Shown piece after piece: positions 33,987 through 42,517 of a stretch of 64,000 nt of DNA. Location: positions 1 through 64,000 of the forward strand of contig NZ_BILZ01000019.1 in assembly GCF_004000825.1 (NCBI RefSeq). Direction: 5' to 3'. The position numbers and the translations under genes are program-made. Each line of letters begins with the position of its first letter. The first letter of the stretch is position 1. The notes beneath the pieces are model-generated. The model ran no database searches, was not told where the DNA came from, and worked only from the letters and a program-made list of their open reading frames with translations. The stretch comes from Paenibacillus kobensis NBRC 15729 (GTDB lineage: Bacteria > Bacillota > Bacilli > Paenibacillales > Paenibacillaceae).

Positions 33987-35674
33987 CCGATCCTTTCACT
34001 CCCCATAGTCTTCATGACATTTCCGACAGCGGCATAAGACGGCGTCTCGCTATTGCCCGCCAGGCAGCTGACTAAATTCCGTTTCGCATAGAACGCATCC
34101 GCCGTTAACAGATGTTCGACGTACTCATTGCCTTGGCCGCCGCTGCTGTGCAGCTCCCGTTCGAGCGTCCCCCGCACGATCGACCAATAATGCTCCTCCG
34201 CTTTACCGTTATCCCTTGCGAGTGCATGAATCAACGAACCGAGATGGTTGACCATAAAATAATAATCCGTCCGCGCCCAAGCCTCTTCCTTGCGGTAAAA
34301 CAGCGACCCCGCCGCATCCGGCTCAGCCTTGTCCCGGTTCACGCTGACGCCCTCCAAATCCCGAATGATGAACACATGCGGCATGCCGTCTTGAAGGGTG
34401 AGCAGACAATTTTGCAAATGAGCTTCAAAATGAATGCCCTTCTCCTCCGCAATCCTAACGACCGGCAGCAGTGATATGTCCAGATAACGCTGGAACCAGA
34501 GGTCCATCTCGCAGTTGCCGGTCAGCGCAAATAACCGCGACCGCTCGCCGGCGGCGGGTGCTTCCACTAAGCTCGACAACACATAAGTGGACTGGGCGTC
34601 GAACTCCACCGGACGATAGGCGACCGTGAACAGCTTGGTCCACTCATCGCTGCCGAACCGGCAGGAGCATATCCCTTCCTCGTAGGCGATGCGAGCGTTG
34701 ATCTCCCCCGCAAATGCGCCATGCTGCAAGAGGTAATTCGCCGCATCCAGCGTCCTCCGCATTTGCTCCTCGCTGTTATTCCGCTTCAGGTTTGTAATTT
34801 GAATATCTAGAGGCAGCTTCAAATTGCATTGCATCACCGGGATATAAACCGTGCGCACTGACGAGGTTGGATAGGCGAGCGGGCCGCACGCCCCAAGCGG
34901 AACGAGCTTGCGCTCCTCCATATAAGCTTGAACAGCCGCGGACATCTGAACATGACCGTATTGCCACGGATGCATCGGCAGCAGCTCGTATTTGTTCCGT
35001 TCCTGCCCAAGCATCCGCTCTGCGTGCGCCAGAACGCTTTCATGCAGCTTTAACCGGCTCGACCGGACTGCACGCTCCTGCACGAATACATCCTTCCTTA
35101 CAGCCCAATAACAGAGCCGGAAGGAAGCCCGAAGCTCCGGTCCGTACATCCGCACCTCTTGGTCGGAGAAGCCGATCGTATTCTTCGGAAAAGGATGCAT
35201 CGGGTGCCCGTACAGCAGAGACTGCTCGGAGGACAAATAGCCGGCCATGACCGCGCCCCGATCGGACTCCCCGATATACAGCGCCACATTCCGGCAGCTG
35301 TTCTCGATTCTCCGGCAGAAGTCATCCGCTCTTTCATCCGAAATATCCGGATACGCTTGCCGCAGCTCCTTCACAATCCACCGCGCCAAATCGGCGTAAT
35401 CCAGCTTCCCGCCGCAGCCGCAGTCGCCGCCGACTTGAAAGCTCTCGTACTCATGCTCGCCGATCGCCGAGTAGAACGCGAGCCGTCCAGATACGATGAC
35501 CCCGCTGACCGGGAAGCTTACGGAATAGGTCTTATCGTCAGCTTGAAGGGACAAGCTGCCCGCACAATCGCCGCCGAATTCCCGGATATAACTGTTCATT
35601 AATAGCTTGCAGGCATGGCGATTGGCTTGTTCCAGATTATGAATCTGCTGAATATTGCCGGTTTCCAACAACAT
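33983..35674 (-). CDS. IucA/IucC-family siderophore synthetase 3
   Basis: 563 residues. Motifs GHPMHPFPKNTIGFS, LLPMHPWQYGH and FEAHLQNCLLTLQDG, then IRDLEGVSV identify a complete NIS synthetase, distinct from the other two over most of its length. A Cys/Gly-rich loop (GGDCGCGGK, about 82-90) in the N-terminal region is unusual. It overlaps the MFS stop by 38 bases and the next synthetase by four. Confidence 0.95.
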   Translation of the reverse strand: MLLETGNIQQIHNLEQANRHACKLLMNSYIREFGGDCAGSLSLQADDKTYSVSFPVSGVIVSGRLAFYSAIGEHEYESFQVGGDCGCGGKLDYADLARWIVKELRQAYPDISDERADDFCRRIENSCRNVALYIGESDRGAVMAGYLSSEQSLLYGHPMHPFPKNTIGFSDQEVRMYGPELRASFRLCYWAVRKDVFVQERAVRSSRLKLHESVLAHAERMLGQERNKYELLPMHPWQYGHVQMSAAVQAYMEERKLVPLGACGPLAYPTSSVRTVYIPVMQCNLKLPLDIQITNLKRNNSEEQMRRTLDAANYLLQHGAFAGEINARIAYEEGICSCRFGSDEWTKLFTVAYRPVEFDAQSTYVLSSLVEAPAAGERSRLFALTGNCEMDLWFQRYLDISLLPVVRIAEEKGIHFEAHLQNCLLTLQDGMPHVFIIRDLEGVSVNRDKAEPDAAGSLFYRKEEAWARTDYYFMVNHLGSLIHALARDNGKAEEHYWSIVRGTLERELHSSGGQGNEYVEHLLTADAFYAKRNLVSCLAGNSETPSYAAVGNVMKTMGSERIG

Positions 35675-37073
35675 GGTTCATCCTCTTTCTATTAATGAAT
35701 GCAACGAGCGGCAAGGTCAGCAGCATCATGGCCCCCAGAGCGATCATCTCCTCTCGTAGCGCAAGCCACTTGGCATGTTTGGCCGCCTCTCCCGTATTCG
35801 CGATCATTTGCCACCGGACGTCGTAGTACGTCGCCAGCAGCATGACCGCGAAGGAAGAAGCCAGACGCTGAATCGTATTGGACAACGCCGAGCCCTCGTG
35901 CAAATCTTCTTCCGGCAGCGCCCCCAGCCCAATCGCTGTAATCGTCATATCGGACAAGCCGTTGCCGATACCGCGAAGCGCCATCAGCACGATAATAAGG
36001 AAAAGAGACACGCCTTGCGGCACGAAAGCGAAAGCCGCGACCGACACGACAATACAGATAATGCCGTATGCGATAAATTTCAAAGAGCGGCCCGCGTCGA
36101 CGAGACTGCCGCCGATCCAGACGAACAGGCTCGTGAAAATAGCAGTCGGAATAAACATTGCGCCCGACACGGAAGGCGATAAGTGAAGCACCTCTTGGAA
36201 GAGGAGCGGCAGCACGAAAATAACGCCGAACATCACCGCATCCTGTACGGTCGAGATGACGAGCGACATCGAGAACACCGGATTCCGTCTCAGCAGCCCA
36301 TAGCGGATAAGCGGCTCCTTCTTCTTGTTCTCCTTCTGAATGAACCGGATCAAAGCCGCCGCCCCGGCAGGCAGAAGAATCCCAGGCAGCCAACCCGGAA
36401 CAGCCGGATTCGCAATCAGCTGAATGCCAAGACTGAGTGCAGCCACGCTGACGAGCATGAGCGTGATGCCCTGCCCGTCAATGGTCTTGCGGTTCGCGGG
36501 CTCATACGCTTTAATGTGCTTGCCGCACAATAACAGCGAGAGAAGCGCGAACGGAACATTAATCCAGAACAGATGCTGAAGCTCGCCGTATTGAATCACG
36601 AATCCGCTTAACGTGGGCCCTATCGCCGGCGCAATCGTAAGGAGCATTCCCCAGATGCCGACGACCCGTCCCCGCACCTCCTGCCCGTAATAATCGAACA
36701 GCAGCACGAGCGACAACGGGATCATTAAGCCCGCGGCAATGCCGTGCATTAAACGTACGAGCAGAATGACCTCGATGGACTGCCAGCCGATGCCGCCAAC
36801 GACCGAGAACAGTCCATATAGCGCAAGCCCAATCATGTATGTCCGTTTCCGGCCGAGCCGGTCGACTACGATCGAGGTGAGCGGCATCGTAACCGTCATC
36901 GCCAATATATAGAGACTGATAATCCATCCGCCAAGCGAAGTCGAAATGCCGTACAACTCAACGAAGCTCGGCAGCAGCAGATTGAGTCCGCTGTTCGTCA
37001 GGACAAGGGAGAACGCGCCAACGAGAATGGCAAGCAGCACGCTGTGTTGTTTCCCTTCCACACCGTTCCTCAT
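35637..37073 (-). CDS. MFS transporter, probable siderophore exporter
   Basis: 478 residues with 14 hydrophobic helices of the DHA2 (EmrB/QacA) type; the loop 2-3 motif is DRLGRKR and the antiporter motif after helix 4 is intact. SbnD, the staphyloferrin B exporter, is a 12-helix MFS protein, so this is a functional rather than strict homologue. ATG 37073 overlaps the aminotransferase stop (ATGA), which sets the start. Lying inside the biosynthetic operon, it most likely exports the product. Confidence 0.92.
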   Translation of the reverse strand: MRNGVEGKQHSVLLAILVGAFSLVLTNSGLNLLLPSFVELYGISTSLGGWIISLYILAMTVTMPLTSIVVDRLGRKRTYMIGLALYGLFSVVGGIGWQSIEVILLVRLMHGIAAGLMIPLSLVLLFDYYGQEVRGRVVGIWGMLLTIAPAIGPTLSGFVIQYGELQHLFWINVPFALLSLLLCGKHIKAYEPANRKTIDGQGITLMLVSVAALSLGIQLIANPAVPGWLPGILLPAGAAALIRFIQKENKKKEPLIRYGLLRRNPVFSMSLVISTVQDAVMFGVIFVLPLLFQEVLHLSPSVSGAMFIPTAIFTSLFVWIGGSLVDAGRSLKFIAYGIICIVVSVAAFAFVPQGVSLFLIIVLMALRGIGNGLSDMTITAIGLGALPEEDLHEGSALSNTIQRLASSFAVMLLATYYDVRWQMIANTGEAAKHAKWLALREEMIALGAMMLLTLPLVAFINRKRMNHVVGNRQYSADS

Positions 37074-38428
37074 TTGCCTCGCATCATTTCGACCGCTTCG
37101 GCTACCGACTGCTCGAAGATGCGGCATACTTCTCCCGTTTCCTGCTCCGTGATCGTAAGCGGCGGCAGAAACCGCATTACTGCCGAGCGCCTGCCTCCGA
37201 CCTCGATAATTAATCCGTTCTTGAAGCACCGTTCCTGAACGAATGCCGCCAGTTCGCCGCTCGCCTCATAATGGCCCAGCTTGTCCTTGCGTCCGTTCGG
37301 ATTGACCATCTCGACGCCGATCATCAGCCCTCTGCCCCGCACATCGCCTACCTCCGCGAACTTCTCTTTCAACCGGCCAAGCCGCTCGAAGAACTGCCCG
37401 CTGCGCAGCTTCACATTGTCCAGCACGTTATGCTGCTTGATATATTTCAAGGTTGCCAGTCCGGTCGCCATTCCTAACTGATTGCCGCGGAATGTCCCCG
37501 TGTGCGCGCCCGGCTTCCATTGGTCGAGCTCTTCCTTGTAAATCACGACCGACATCGGCAAGCTGCCGCCGATCGCCTTCGAGCAGACGATTACATCCGG
37601 GATAATGCCGGCGTGTTCGAAGGAGAACATCATGCCCGTCCGGCCAATTCCTGCCTGCACCTCATCGATAATAAGCGGAATGCCCCGTTCCGCCGTTATG
37701 CGGCGAATTTCTTGCAGCCATTCGATCGCGGCTGGCACGGCGCCTCCTTCTCCTTGTACGGTCTCGACAATAAGCCCGCACGGTGCAGCGATCCCGCTCT
37801 CGCAATCGTCGAGCAAGTTCTCGATATACTGTGCGCTCAGCTTCGCCGTCATGCCGCCGCCGACACCGAACGGACAGCGGTATTCATACGGGAACGGCAG
37901 AAAATGAACGTCCGGCAGCAAGCTTTGCAGATGCTGCTTCTTGCTCAGGTTGCCGCTCATCGCCATCGTCGCTTGTGTCGAACCGTGATAGCCGCCTTGG
38001 AAAGCCAATATCGACTTGCCTTTCGTCGCATTTTTGACCAGCTTGATCGCAGCCTCTACCCCGTCCGCGCCGGTCGGACCGCAGAATTGAATCTTCGTCG
38101 TATTCCGGAGCGGCTCAGGCAGCATCGAGAAAATTTCCTGCATAAACTCCAGCTTCAGCGGTGTCGCCAGGTCAAGCGTGTGAAGCGGTATTTGCTTCGC
38201 AAGCACGTCTCCTATTGCTTCGACCACGACGTCGTGGTTATGCCCCAGCGCCAGCGTCCCCGCGCCAGCCAAGCAGTCGTAATACGATTGGCCCTCTGTA
38301 TCCGTAATAAAAATCCCTTTCGCCTTCTGAATCACGAGCGGAAAATGCCGCGGGTAAGACTGCGCATTCGACTCTTTCTCGCCTTGCAGCTTCAAATATT
38401 TGTTCTGGGCCGTCGTTACGGACATCAT
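37070..38428 (-). CDS. Diaminobutyrate-2-oxoglutarate aminotransferase (class III)
   Basis: 452 residues of the EctB/RhbA/Dat group. Seen are GPTGADGVEAAIKLVKNATK, FQGGYHGSTQATMAMSG, IDEVQAGIGRTG and the PLP lysine in CSKAIGGSLP. It should convert aspartate semialdehyde plus glutamate to L-2,4-diaminobutyrate, as RhbA does for rhizobactin. In this operon it takes the place of SbnA/SbnB, which make diaminopropionate in Staphylococcus. AAGGAGTG precedes the ATG. Confidence 0.93.
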   Translation of the reverse strand: MMSVTTAQNKYLKLQGEKESNAQSYPRHFPLVIQKAKGIFITDTEGQSYYDCLAGAGTLALGHNHDVVVEAIGDVLAKQIPLHTLDLATPLKLEFMQEIFSMLPEPLRNTTKIQFCGPTGADGVEAAIKLVKNATKGKSILAFQGGYHGSTQATMAMSGNLSKKQHLQSLLPDVHFLPFPYEYRCPFGVGGGMTAKLSAQYIENLLDDCESGIAAPCGLIVETVQGEGGAVPAAIEWLQEIRRITAERGIPLIIDEVQAGIGRTGMMFSFEHAGIIPDVIVCSKAIGGSLPMSVVIYKEELDQWKPGAHTGTFRGNQLGMATGLATLKYIKQHNVLDNVKLRSGQFFERLGRLKEKFAEVGDVRGRGLMIGVEMVNPNGRKDKLGHYEASGELAAFVQERCFKNGLIIEVGGRRSAVMRFLPPLTITEQETGEVCRIFEQSVAEAVEMMRGK

Positions 38429-38470
38429 GATCGAACACTCCTTATTCGGTTATCGCTGGCGAATAAACGC

Positions 38471-39466
38471 TTAATCTTCGAATAGATAATGCAAGTAGGC
38501 AGCAATTGCATCCGCGGACGCATTCTGCAAATAAAGATGGGGGTCGATCATATCCGGCAGAGCGTTCACTTCCAGAATGCCCCCGTTATCGCCGCCAAGC
38601 GGCTCGCTAATATTCCGGCAGCGAATGTCGATGCCTGCGACATCGATCTGCAACGCCGCCGCCGCCTCAACCGCCATTTGCAAGCTGAGAGGGTGAATAT
38701 GTGCGGTCTTGTCCGTCACCACTTCACTGATTTCCCCCGCTAAAGCATTGGCCGTTGCGAACAGCTGAACCTGTTCTCCCCGGTCCAGTACATCCTCTAA
38801 CGCCTTGCCCTGCTGCTTAAGACAAGCCAACAGCTCGTCCGACTCGGTCCGAACGGGCTTGAATGAATCAAAATCCGTAATCGGATTGCGTCTTCGCTGT
38901 TCCTCATTCAACCGGCGAATAAGCTGCTCGACTGTCGACCGGCCGTCGCCTGTCAGATACGCGGGCTGGTACTCTAATGCGCCGATTGCCTGTCCCGCGA
39001 TCACGAGCACCCGATAATCGAGCCCCTCCACATTCCGCTGTATCATGACTCTGTCGCTATGCTCGCCCGCGGTCCGGAACGCCTGAGTAAGCTCCGTCTC
39101 CGACGAGACGCCTACCGTTACACCGGCGCTGCGGCTCGAGTCGAGCGGCTTCACCGTCACCTGCCGGTGCGTATGCAGGAACGAGAACGCCTCACCGCTC
39201 AGTTCCGATACGACGATATCGTCCGGCACAGGCAGTCCGCTTCTTCTCAGCAGCAGATTGGATGCCTGCTTGTCCTTCGCGAGCAGTCCCGCCATTAAGG
39301 TCATCCGATGCGATCTTGTCTTGTTAATAATGATCGTCTTGCCCTTATACGTCAGTTCCAGAAAGTCCTCGCAACCCGGAATTAACAGCCCGCATTCCAT
39401 GCCAAGCTGACTTGCTTTATCGATAATGAGCCGATTATGCACATTTCGCACGATGTGCTGCTTCAG
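38471..39466 (-). CDS. ATP-grasp ligase of the siderophore operon
   Basis: About 331 residues. The region resembles the ATP-grasp domain of cyanophycin synthetase and GshAB: VTVKPLDSSRSAGVTVGV (ATP-binding lysine and loop), TGDGRSTVEQLIRRLN (about 180-195), and the metal-binding end VAGIDIRCRN ... GILEVNALPD. Such enzymes join a carboxylate to an amine through an acyl phosphate. It is the first gene of the operon. AAAGGAGG (39474-39481) stands seven bases before a CTG at 39466; no ATG or GTG fits, and the only upstream in-frame start (TTG 39490) lies before that site. CTG initiation is therefore likely. Confidence 0.85.
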   Translation of the reverse strand: MKQHIVRNVHNRLIIDKASQLGMECGLLIPGCEDFLELTYKGKTIIINKTRSHRMTLMAGLLAKDKQASNLLLRRSGLPVPDDIVVSELSGEAFSFLHTHRQVTVKPLDSSRSAGVTVGVSSETELTQAFRTAGEHSDRVMIQRNVEGLDYRVLVIAGQAIGALEYQPAYLTGDGRSTVEQLIRRLNEEQRRRNPITDFDSFKPVRTESDELLACLKQQGKALEDVLDRGEQVQLFATANALAGEISEVVTDKTAHIHPLSLQMAVEAAAALQIDVAGIDIRCRNISEPLGGDNGGILEVNALPDMIDPHLYLQNASADAIAAYLHYLFED

Positions 39467-39564
39467 AACGAATCCTCCTTTGTTTAACAAATGTTGTATT
39501 TAACGCGGCAATGCCTTTCGCCGGTCCTCCCCCTAACCAATTTTCAGGCATGCAGTCGTCGTTG

Positions 39565-39593
39565 ATTATATTGATAATGATATTCAATATCAA
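39565..39593 (-). promoter_or_regulatory. Promoter of the siderophore operon with Fur box in the spacer
   Basis: On the minus strand TTGATA (39593-39588), 17 bases, TATAAT (39570-39565) form a near-consensus sigma-A promoter. The Fur box GATAATGATATTCAATATC (39573-39591) fills the spacer and matches 17 of 19 bases of the classic consensus. Fur-Fe bound here would block polymerase, so the operon should be off in high iron. Confidence 0.92.
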
Positions 39594-39678
39594 TAATTAA
39601 ACTAATCATAAGAGACGCCTTCATCGGTTGTCAATAATATGTTTTTCTTTAAAATTTTGTTTAATGGCATGCGCAAAT

Positions 39679-39710
39679 AAGCACTTGTTTCATACGGAAA
39701 CGAAGTGCTT
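39679..39710 (-). terminator. Terminator of the ferric reductase gene
   Basis: AAGCACTTGTTTC paired with GAAACGAAGTGCTT (one bulge), 34 bases past the stop of the reductase gene. On the minus strand it is followed by TTATTT. Confidence 0.7.
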
Positions 39711-39743
39711 GATAGCGTCATTTGCCTATAAAATGCTCGGTTT

Positions 39744-40544
39744 CTACTCAGCGGCAGCTACTTCATGCTTCAGCTTGGGACAAGTCGGGCAATAATCTTC
39801 CGGATCATCGGCCGCGAGATAATAATAGCAGCATGTCTTGCGAATCCGGATCGGATTGTCGGAGGCTGCTGTCACCTGCTTGGGACTGTTGAACCGGGTC
39901 ATCGGGTTGTTATTCTCCCCGAACAATGCAGCCGGCGCTTCCGTCAACAAATAACGGTAGTCCTGCTCCAGCCGGGCCTGCTGCTCGCAGGTGGCGCCTT
40001 CACCGAAGACGTTCTCATATAAGTGATAAACATAGATGGCCGTATTCTCCCACAGCACCGCCCTCGACACTTTAGCCGATGCCGAGATCGACTGCCATAC
40101 AGGGGCTAGATTGCCTGCGAAAATCGTCCGAATCACCTGGTTGCGCCATGTGCTCCGCTCGCCGTGCTCGGGCTGGGTGATCCGCGAGTCCGTTAAGCGT
40201 ATCTTCGGAAGCCAAGCCTGGCCTTGCCTGTAGGATTCGACATGGCTGTTCGTGACCGAATAGTCCATCCCCTTGTTCAGCATCGTCATCGCATACAAGC
40301 TTGAAGCAATCGTAAGATAGCTGTACCGCTTCGCGAACATCGATGCGGCGGCTATATCCGACGATGTCTCGTACAGCTCAGCCATCCGGCCCAAATATTC
40401 ACGGCACCGGTCCGCATCCAGCAGCTCGGCCGACGAAATCGACAGCGTCCGGTCAGCCAGCGGCTCGAACGTCAACCGGTATTGATTAACGAGAAGGTCC
40501 TGTTCTTCAGGAGAAAATGCGATCTCTAATGCGCGACTGTCCAT
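39744..40544 (-). CDS. FhuF-like siderophore ferric reductase
   Basis: 266 residues. The C-terminal motif CCYYYLAADDPEDYCPTCP is the C-C-x(10)-C-x(2)-C pattern that binds the [2Fe-2S] cluster of FhuF. FhuF-type proteins release iron from ferric siderophores in the cytosol by reduction. The gene has its own Fur box. It sits directly upstream of the biosynthetic operon and probably serves the same siderophore. No lipoprotein receptor or permease gene for uptake is in the window. Confidence 0.92.
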   Translation of the reverse strand: MDSRALEIAFSPEEQDLLVNQYRLTFEPLADRTLSISSAELLDADRCREYLGRMAELYETSSDIAAASMFAKRYSYLTIASSLYAMTMLNKGMDYSVTNSHVESYRQGQAWLPKIRLTDSRITQPEHGERSTWRNQVIRTIFAGNLAPVWQSISASAKVSRAVLWENTAIYVYHLYENVFGEGATCEQQARLEQDYRYLLTEAPAALFGENNNPMTRFNSPKQVTAASDNPIRIRKTCCYYYLAADDPEDYCPTCPKLKHEVAAAE

Positions 40545-40580
40545 ATGGAATCACCCTGTTTACTGGTGGTTTTTGTTAAT

Positions 40581-40599
40581 GATAATGAATCTCATTTTC
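40581..40599 (-). promoter_or_regulatory. Fur box of the ferric reductase gene
   Basis: GATAATGAATCTCATTTTC matches 15 of 19 bases of the Fur consensus, 37 bases before the reductase start. The site is a recognisable 7-1-7-type inverted repeat (ATGA/TCAT). Confidence 0.85.
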
Positions 40600-40658
40600 G
40601 ATTGTATGATAAATAAACATTTTTTTCAAGCTCCCGCTGGCTAAATTGGGATTCTGCA

Positions 40659-40701
40659 TAAAAAAACAGAGCAGCGGCGCCAAACTCGCCGTGCTCTGTT
40701 C
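40659..40701 (-). terminator. Terminator of the DHA2 exporter gene
   Basis: ACAGAGCA...GGCG paired with CGCC...TGCTCTGT, followed by seven T on the minus strand, 12 bases past the stop. Confidence 0.9.
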
Positions 40702-40712
40702 GGATTGAGATT

Positions 40713-42242
40713 CTATACCCCTTGAATCGCCTTCTCAGGCTCTGAGGGCTCTGCAGGCTTGATCGTGGTCAGCACTTCTTTCTTCAAGAAGAAGCAGATC
40801 ACGATGACCAGAAGCGCGAATACGAAGGACACCCAATACAAGTGCTGGAAGGCGTCGGAGAAGACCGCTTTGATCTGGTCAGCCAGACCAGGATCCAAGT
40901 CCTTCGGAATGCCGCCTTGCGCCGCTTGTCCGATCGCTTCTTCGCTGCCCGCAGGCAATTCGCCAGAGACGAGCTTGCCGAGTCCGGACTTAATGTTGGA
41001 CGCCAGCAGGCTGCCGAAGATGCTGACGCCAATCGTTAAGCCGAACGATTGGAACAGCGCGATCGAAGTCAGCGAGACGCCTTTGTCGGCATCCCCAACC
41101 GATTCCTGAACGATCAGGTTATTGTTGAACAGTACGCCAAAGCCCAGACCGAGAACGAAGAAATAGATACAGATCTCGAAGATTGGCGTATTCATATCGA
41201 TGCCCGTCATCAGGAAGAAAGCCAATGCCGGCATGATCATCCCGACGATGAACACGTTCCGGTAAGGCACCTTCGTCATCATACGGCCAGTGAAGACGCT
41301 GACGATAACGGCGCCGACCATAAGCGGCAGCGTCAGGTAACCCGATGCGATCGGCGACAATCCGAGCACGTTCTGCGAGAAGAACGGGAACGAAGCGAAT
41401 GCGCCCATGACGCCGATAACGAGCGTGAACACGATAAGCGACAGAACGACGAACGTACGATTGCGGAACAGGTGCATCGGCAGAATCGGTTCCTTCGCCT
41501 TGCGTTCGACGAAGACGAACACCGTCAGCAGCAGCGCGCCTAGAACCCACAGGCTGATAAGCGTCGGAGAGCTCCAAGCATACCCCTCCGTCTCATGCAA
41601 TACGGGCGTGAGCAGCAACGACACGATCGCGCCAACGAGCAGGATAGCACCCGCCCAGTCGATGCTCGCATTCTGGTTGCCCTTCGACTCTTGCAATCCT
41701 GCTGACAGGACGACTGCCGCTATAACGCCGACCGGGATGTTCACCCAGAAAATCCAATGCCACGAAATATGCTCGGTCAAATAACCGCCGACCAGCGGAC
41801 CGAGCAGCTGCGGAACGAACATAATCGCGCCGAATACTCCCTGCATCTTGGCGCGTTGTTCGACCGTGAACGTATCGCCGAATATGACCATCGCCAGCGG
41901 CATTAAGCCCCCGGCCCCGATCCCCTGTATCCCGCGCCCTGCGAGCAGAATCGGCATGGAGGTTGCGAAGCCGCAAATGATCGAGCCAATAATAAACAAG
42001 CTCATGCTCAAAATATAAATCTTCTTGCGTCCATACAGATCGGCAAGCTTGCCCAGGATCGGCATGAATGACGTCATCGTCAGCATGTACAAGCCCGGTA
42101 CCCAGCCGTACAGCGACAAGCCGTTCAGCTCGCGGATAATGGTCGGCATCGATGTCGAGACGATCGTCTCGTCAAGCTGCGCGAAGACGATGCCGATGAT
42201 CAATCCCGTCATAATTAATGCCTTATTGTTGCCTCGTTTCAA
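40713..42242 (-). CDS. MFS multidrug exporter, 14-helix DHA2 family
   Basis: 509 residues, 14 hydrophobic helices. DHA2 marks include DETIVSTSMPTI in helix 1, GKLADLYGRKK in loop 2-3 and GAGGLMPLAMVI with the antiporter motif in helix 5. Related proteins (LmrB, EmrB, Bmr3) expel drugs and dyes. A TetR-type operator lies upstream, but no TetR gene is in the neighbourhood. It is 170 bases away from the reductase gene and has its own terminator, so a siderophore role is not implied. Confidence 0.9.
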   Translation of the reverse strand: MKRGNNKALIMTGLIIGIVFAQLDETIVSTSMPTIIRELNGLSLYGWVPGLYMLTMTSFMPILGKLADLYGRKKIYILSMSLFIIGSIICGFATSMPILLAGRGIQGIGAGGLMPLAMVIFGDTFTVEQRAKMQGVFGAIMFVPQLLGPLVGGYLTEHISWHWIFWVNIPVGVIAAVVLSAGLQESKGNQNASIDWAGAILLVGAIVSLLLTPVLHETEGYAWSSPTLISLWVLGALLLTVFVFVERKAKEPILPMHLFRNRTFVVLSLIVFTLVIGVMGAFASFPFFSQNVLGLSPIASGYLTLPLMVGAVIVSVFTGRMMTKVPYRNVFIVGMIMPALAFFLMTGIDMNTPIFEICIYFFVLGLGFGVLFNNNLIVQESVGDADKGVSLTSIALFQSFGLTIGVSIFGSLLASNIKSGLGKLVSGELPAGSEEAIGQAAQGGIPKDLDPGLADQIKAVFSDAFQHLYWVSFVFALLVIVICFFLKKEVLTTIKPAEPSEPEKAIQGV

Positions 42243-42324
42243 AGGTAATCCTCCCTCGATTTAATGGAGTGCTAATGACAATTTAGTGAAAAACAAATGA
42301 CCTGTCAAACCTATTTCCTCACAA

Positions 42325-42340
42325 TTGACTAATTGGTCAA
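42325..42340. promoter_or_regulatory. TetR-type operator candidate
   Basis: TTGACTAATTGGTCAA is a 16-base near-palindrome (TTGAC/GTCAA arms) 83 bases before the exporter start. The spacing and sequence resemble operators of TetR-family repressors of drug exporters. No cognate repressor is in the window. Confidence 0.6.
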
Positions 42341-42403
42341 TAAATAGTCCGCAACGCCTATAAATACTGGGAAAAACCGCGTATCAATCCCAGTTTTCAT
42401 CAC

Positions 42404-42432
42404 TTCTGCTTCTGCTTCTGTTTCTGCTTCCG
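42404..42432. repeat. Hexanucleotide array (TTCTGC)n
   Basis: About five consecutive TTCTGC/TTCTGT/TTCCGC units in non-coding DNA between the exporter promoter and repeat copy 3. Confidence 0.8.
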
Positions 42433-42517
42433 CTGCATGTTCAACACACGCAGCCGTTGTTCGATGCCTTAAGGGTCTAGAAAAATACGTTCCGCTTATC
42501 CAGCTGCCATTCTCCTT

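Larger units (their letters stand above)
42243..42517. other. Upstream region of the DHA2 exporter
   Basis: No gene is seen. The region holds a TetR-like operator (42325-42340), a small hairpin ACTGGGA/TCCCAGT (42366-42394), a TTCTGC hexamer array (42404-42432), and then runs into repeat copy 3. Confidence 0.6.

Noticed and set aside
37502-38485. 327-codon plus-strand frame opposite the aminotransferase
   Set aside because: Arg/His-rich mirror frame; the aminotransferase on the minus strand is certain.
28333-39466. Hydroxamate siderophore (aerobactin/schizokinen type)
   Set aside because: No lysine or diamine N-hydroxylase and no N-acyltransferase in the operon.
28333-39466. Staphyloferrin A-type cluster
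   Set aside because: That pathway uses two synthetases and an ornithine racemase; here three synthetases, SbnG and SbnH homologues point to the B-type logic.
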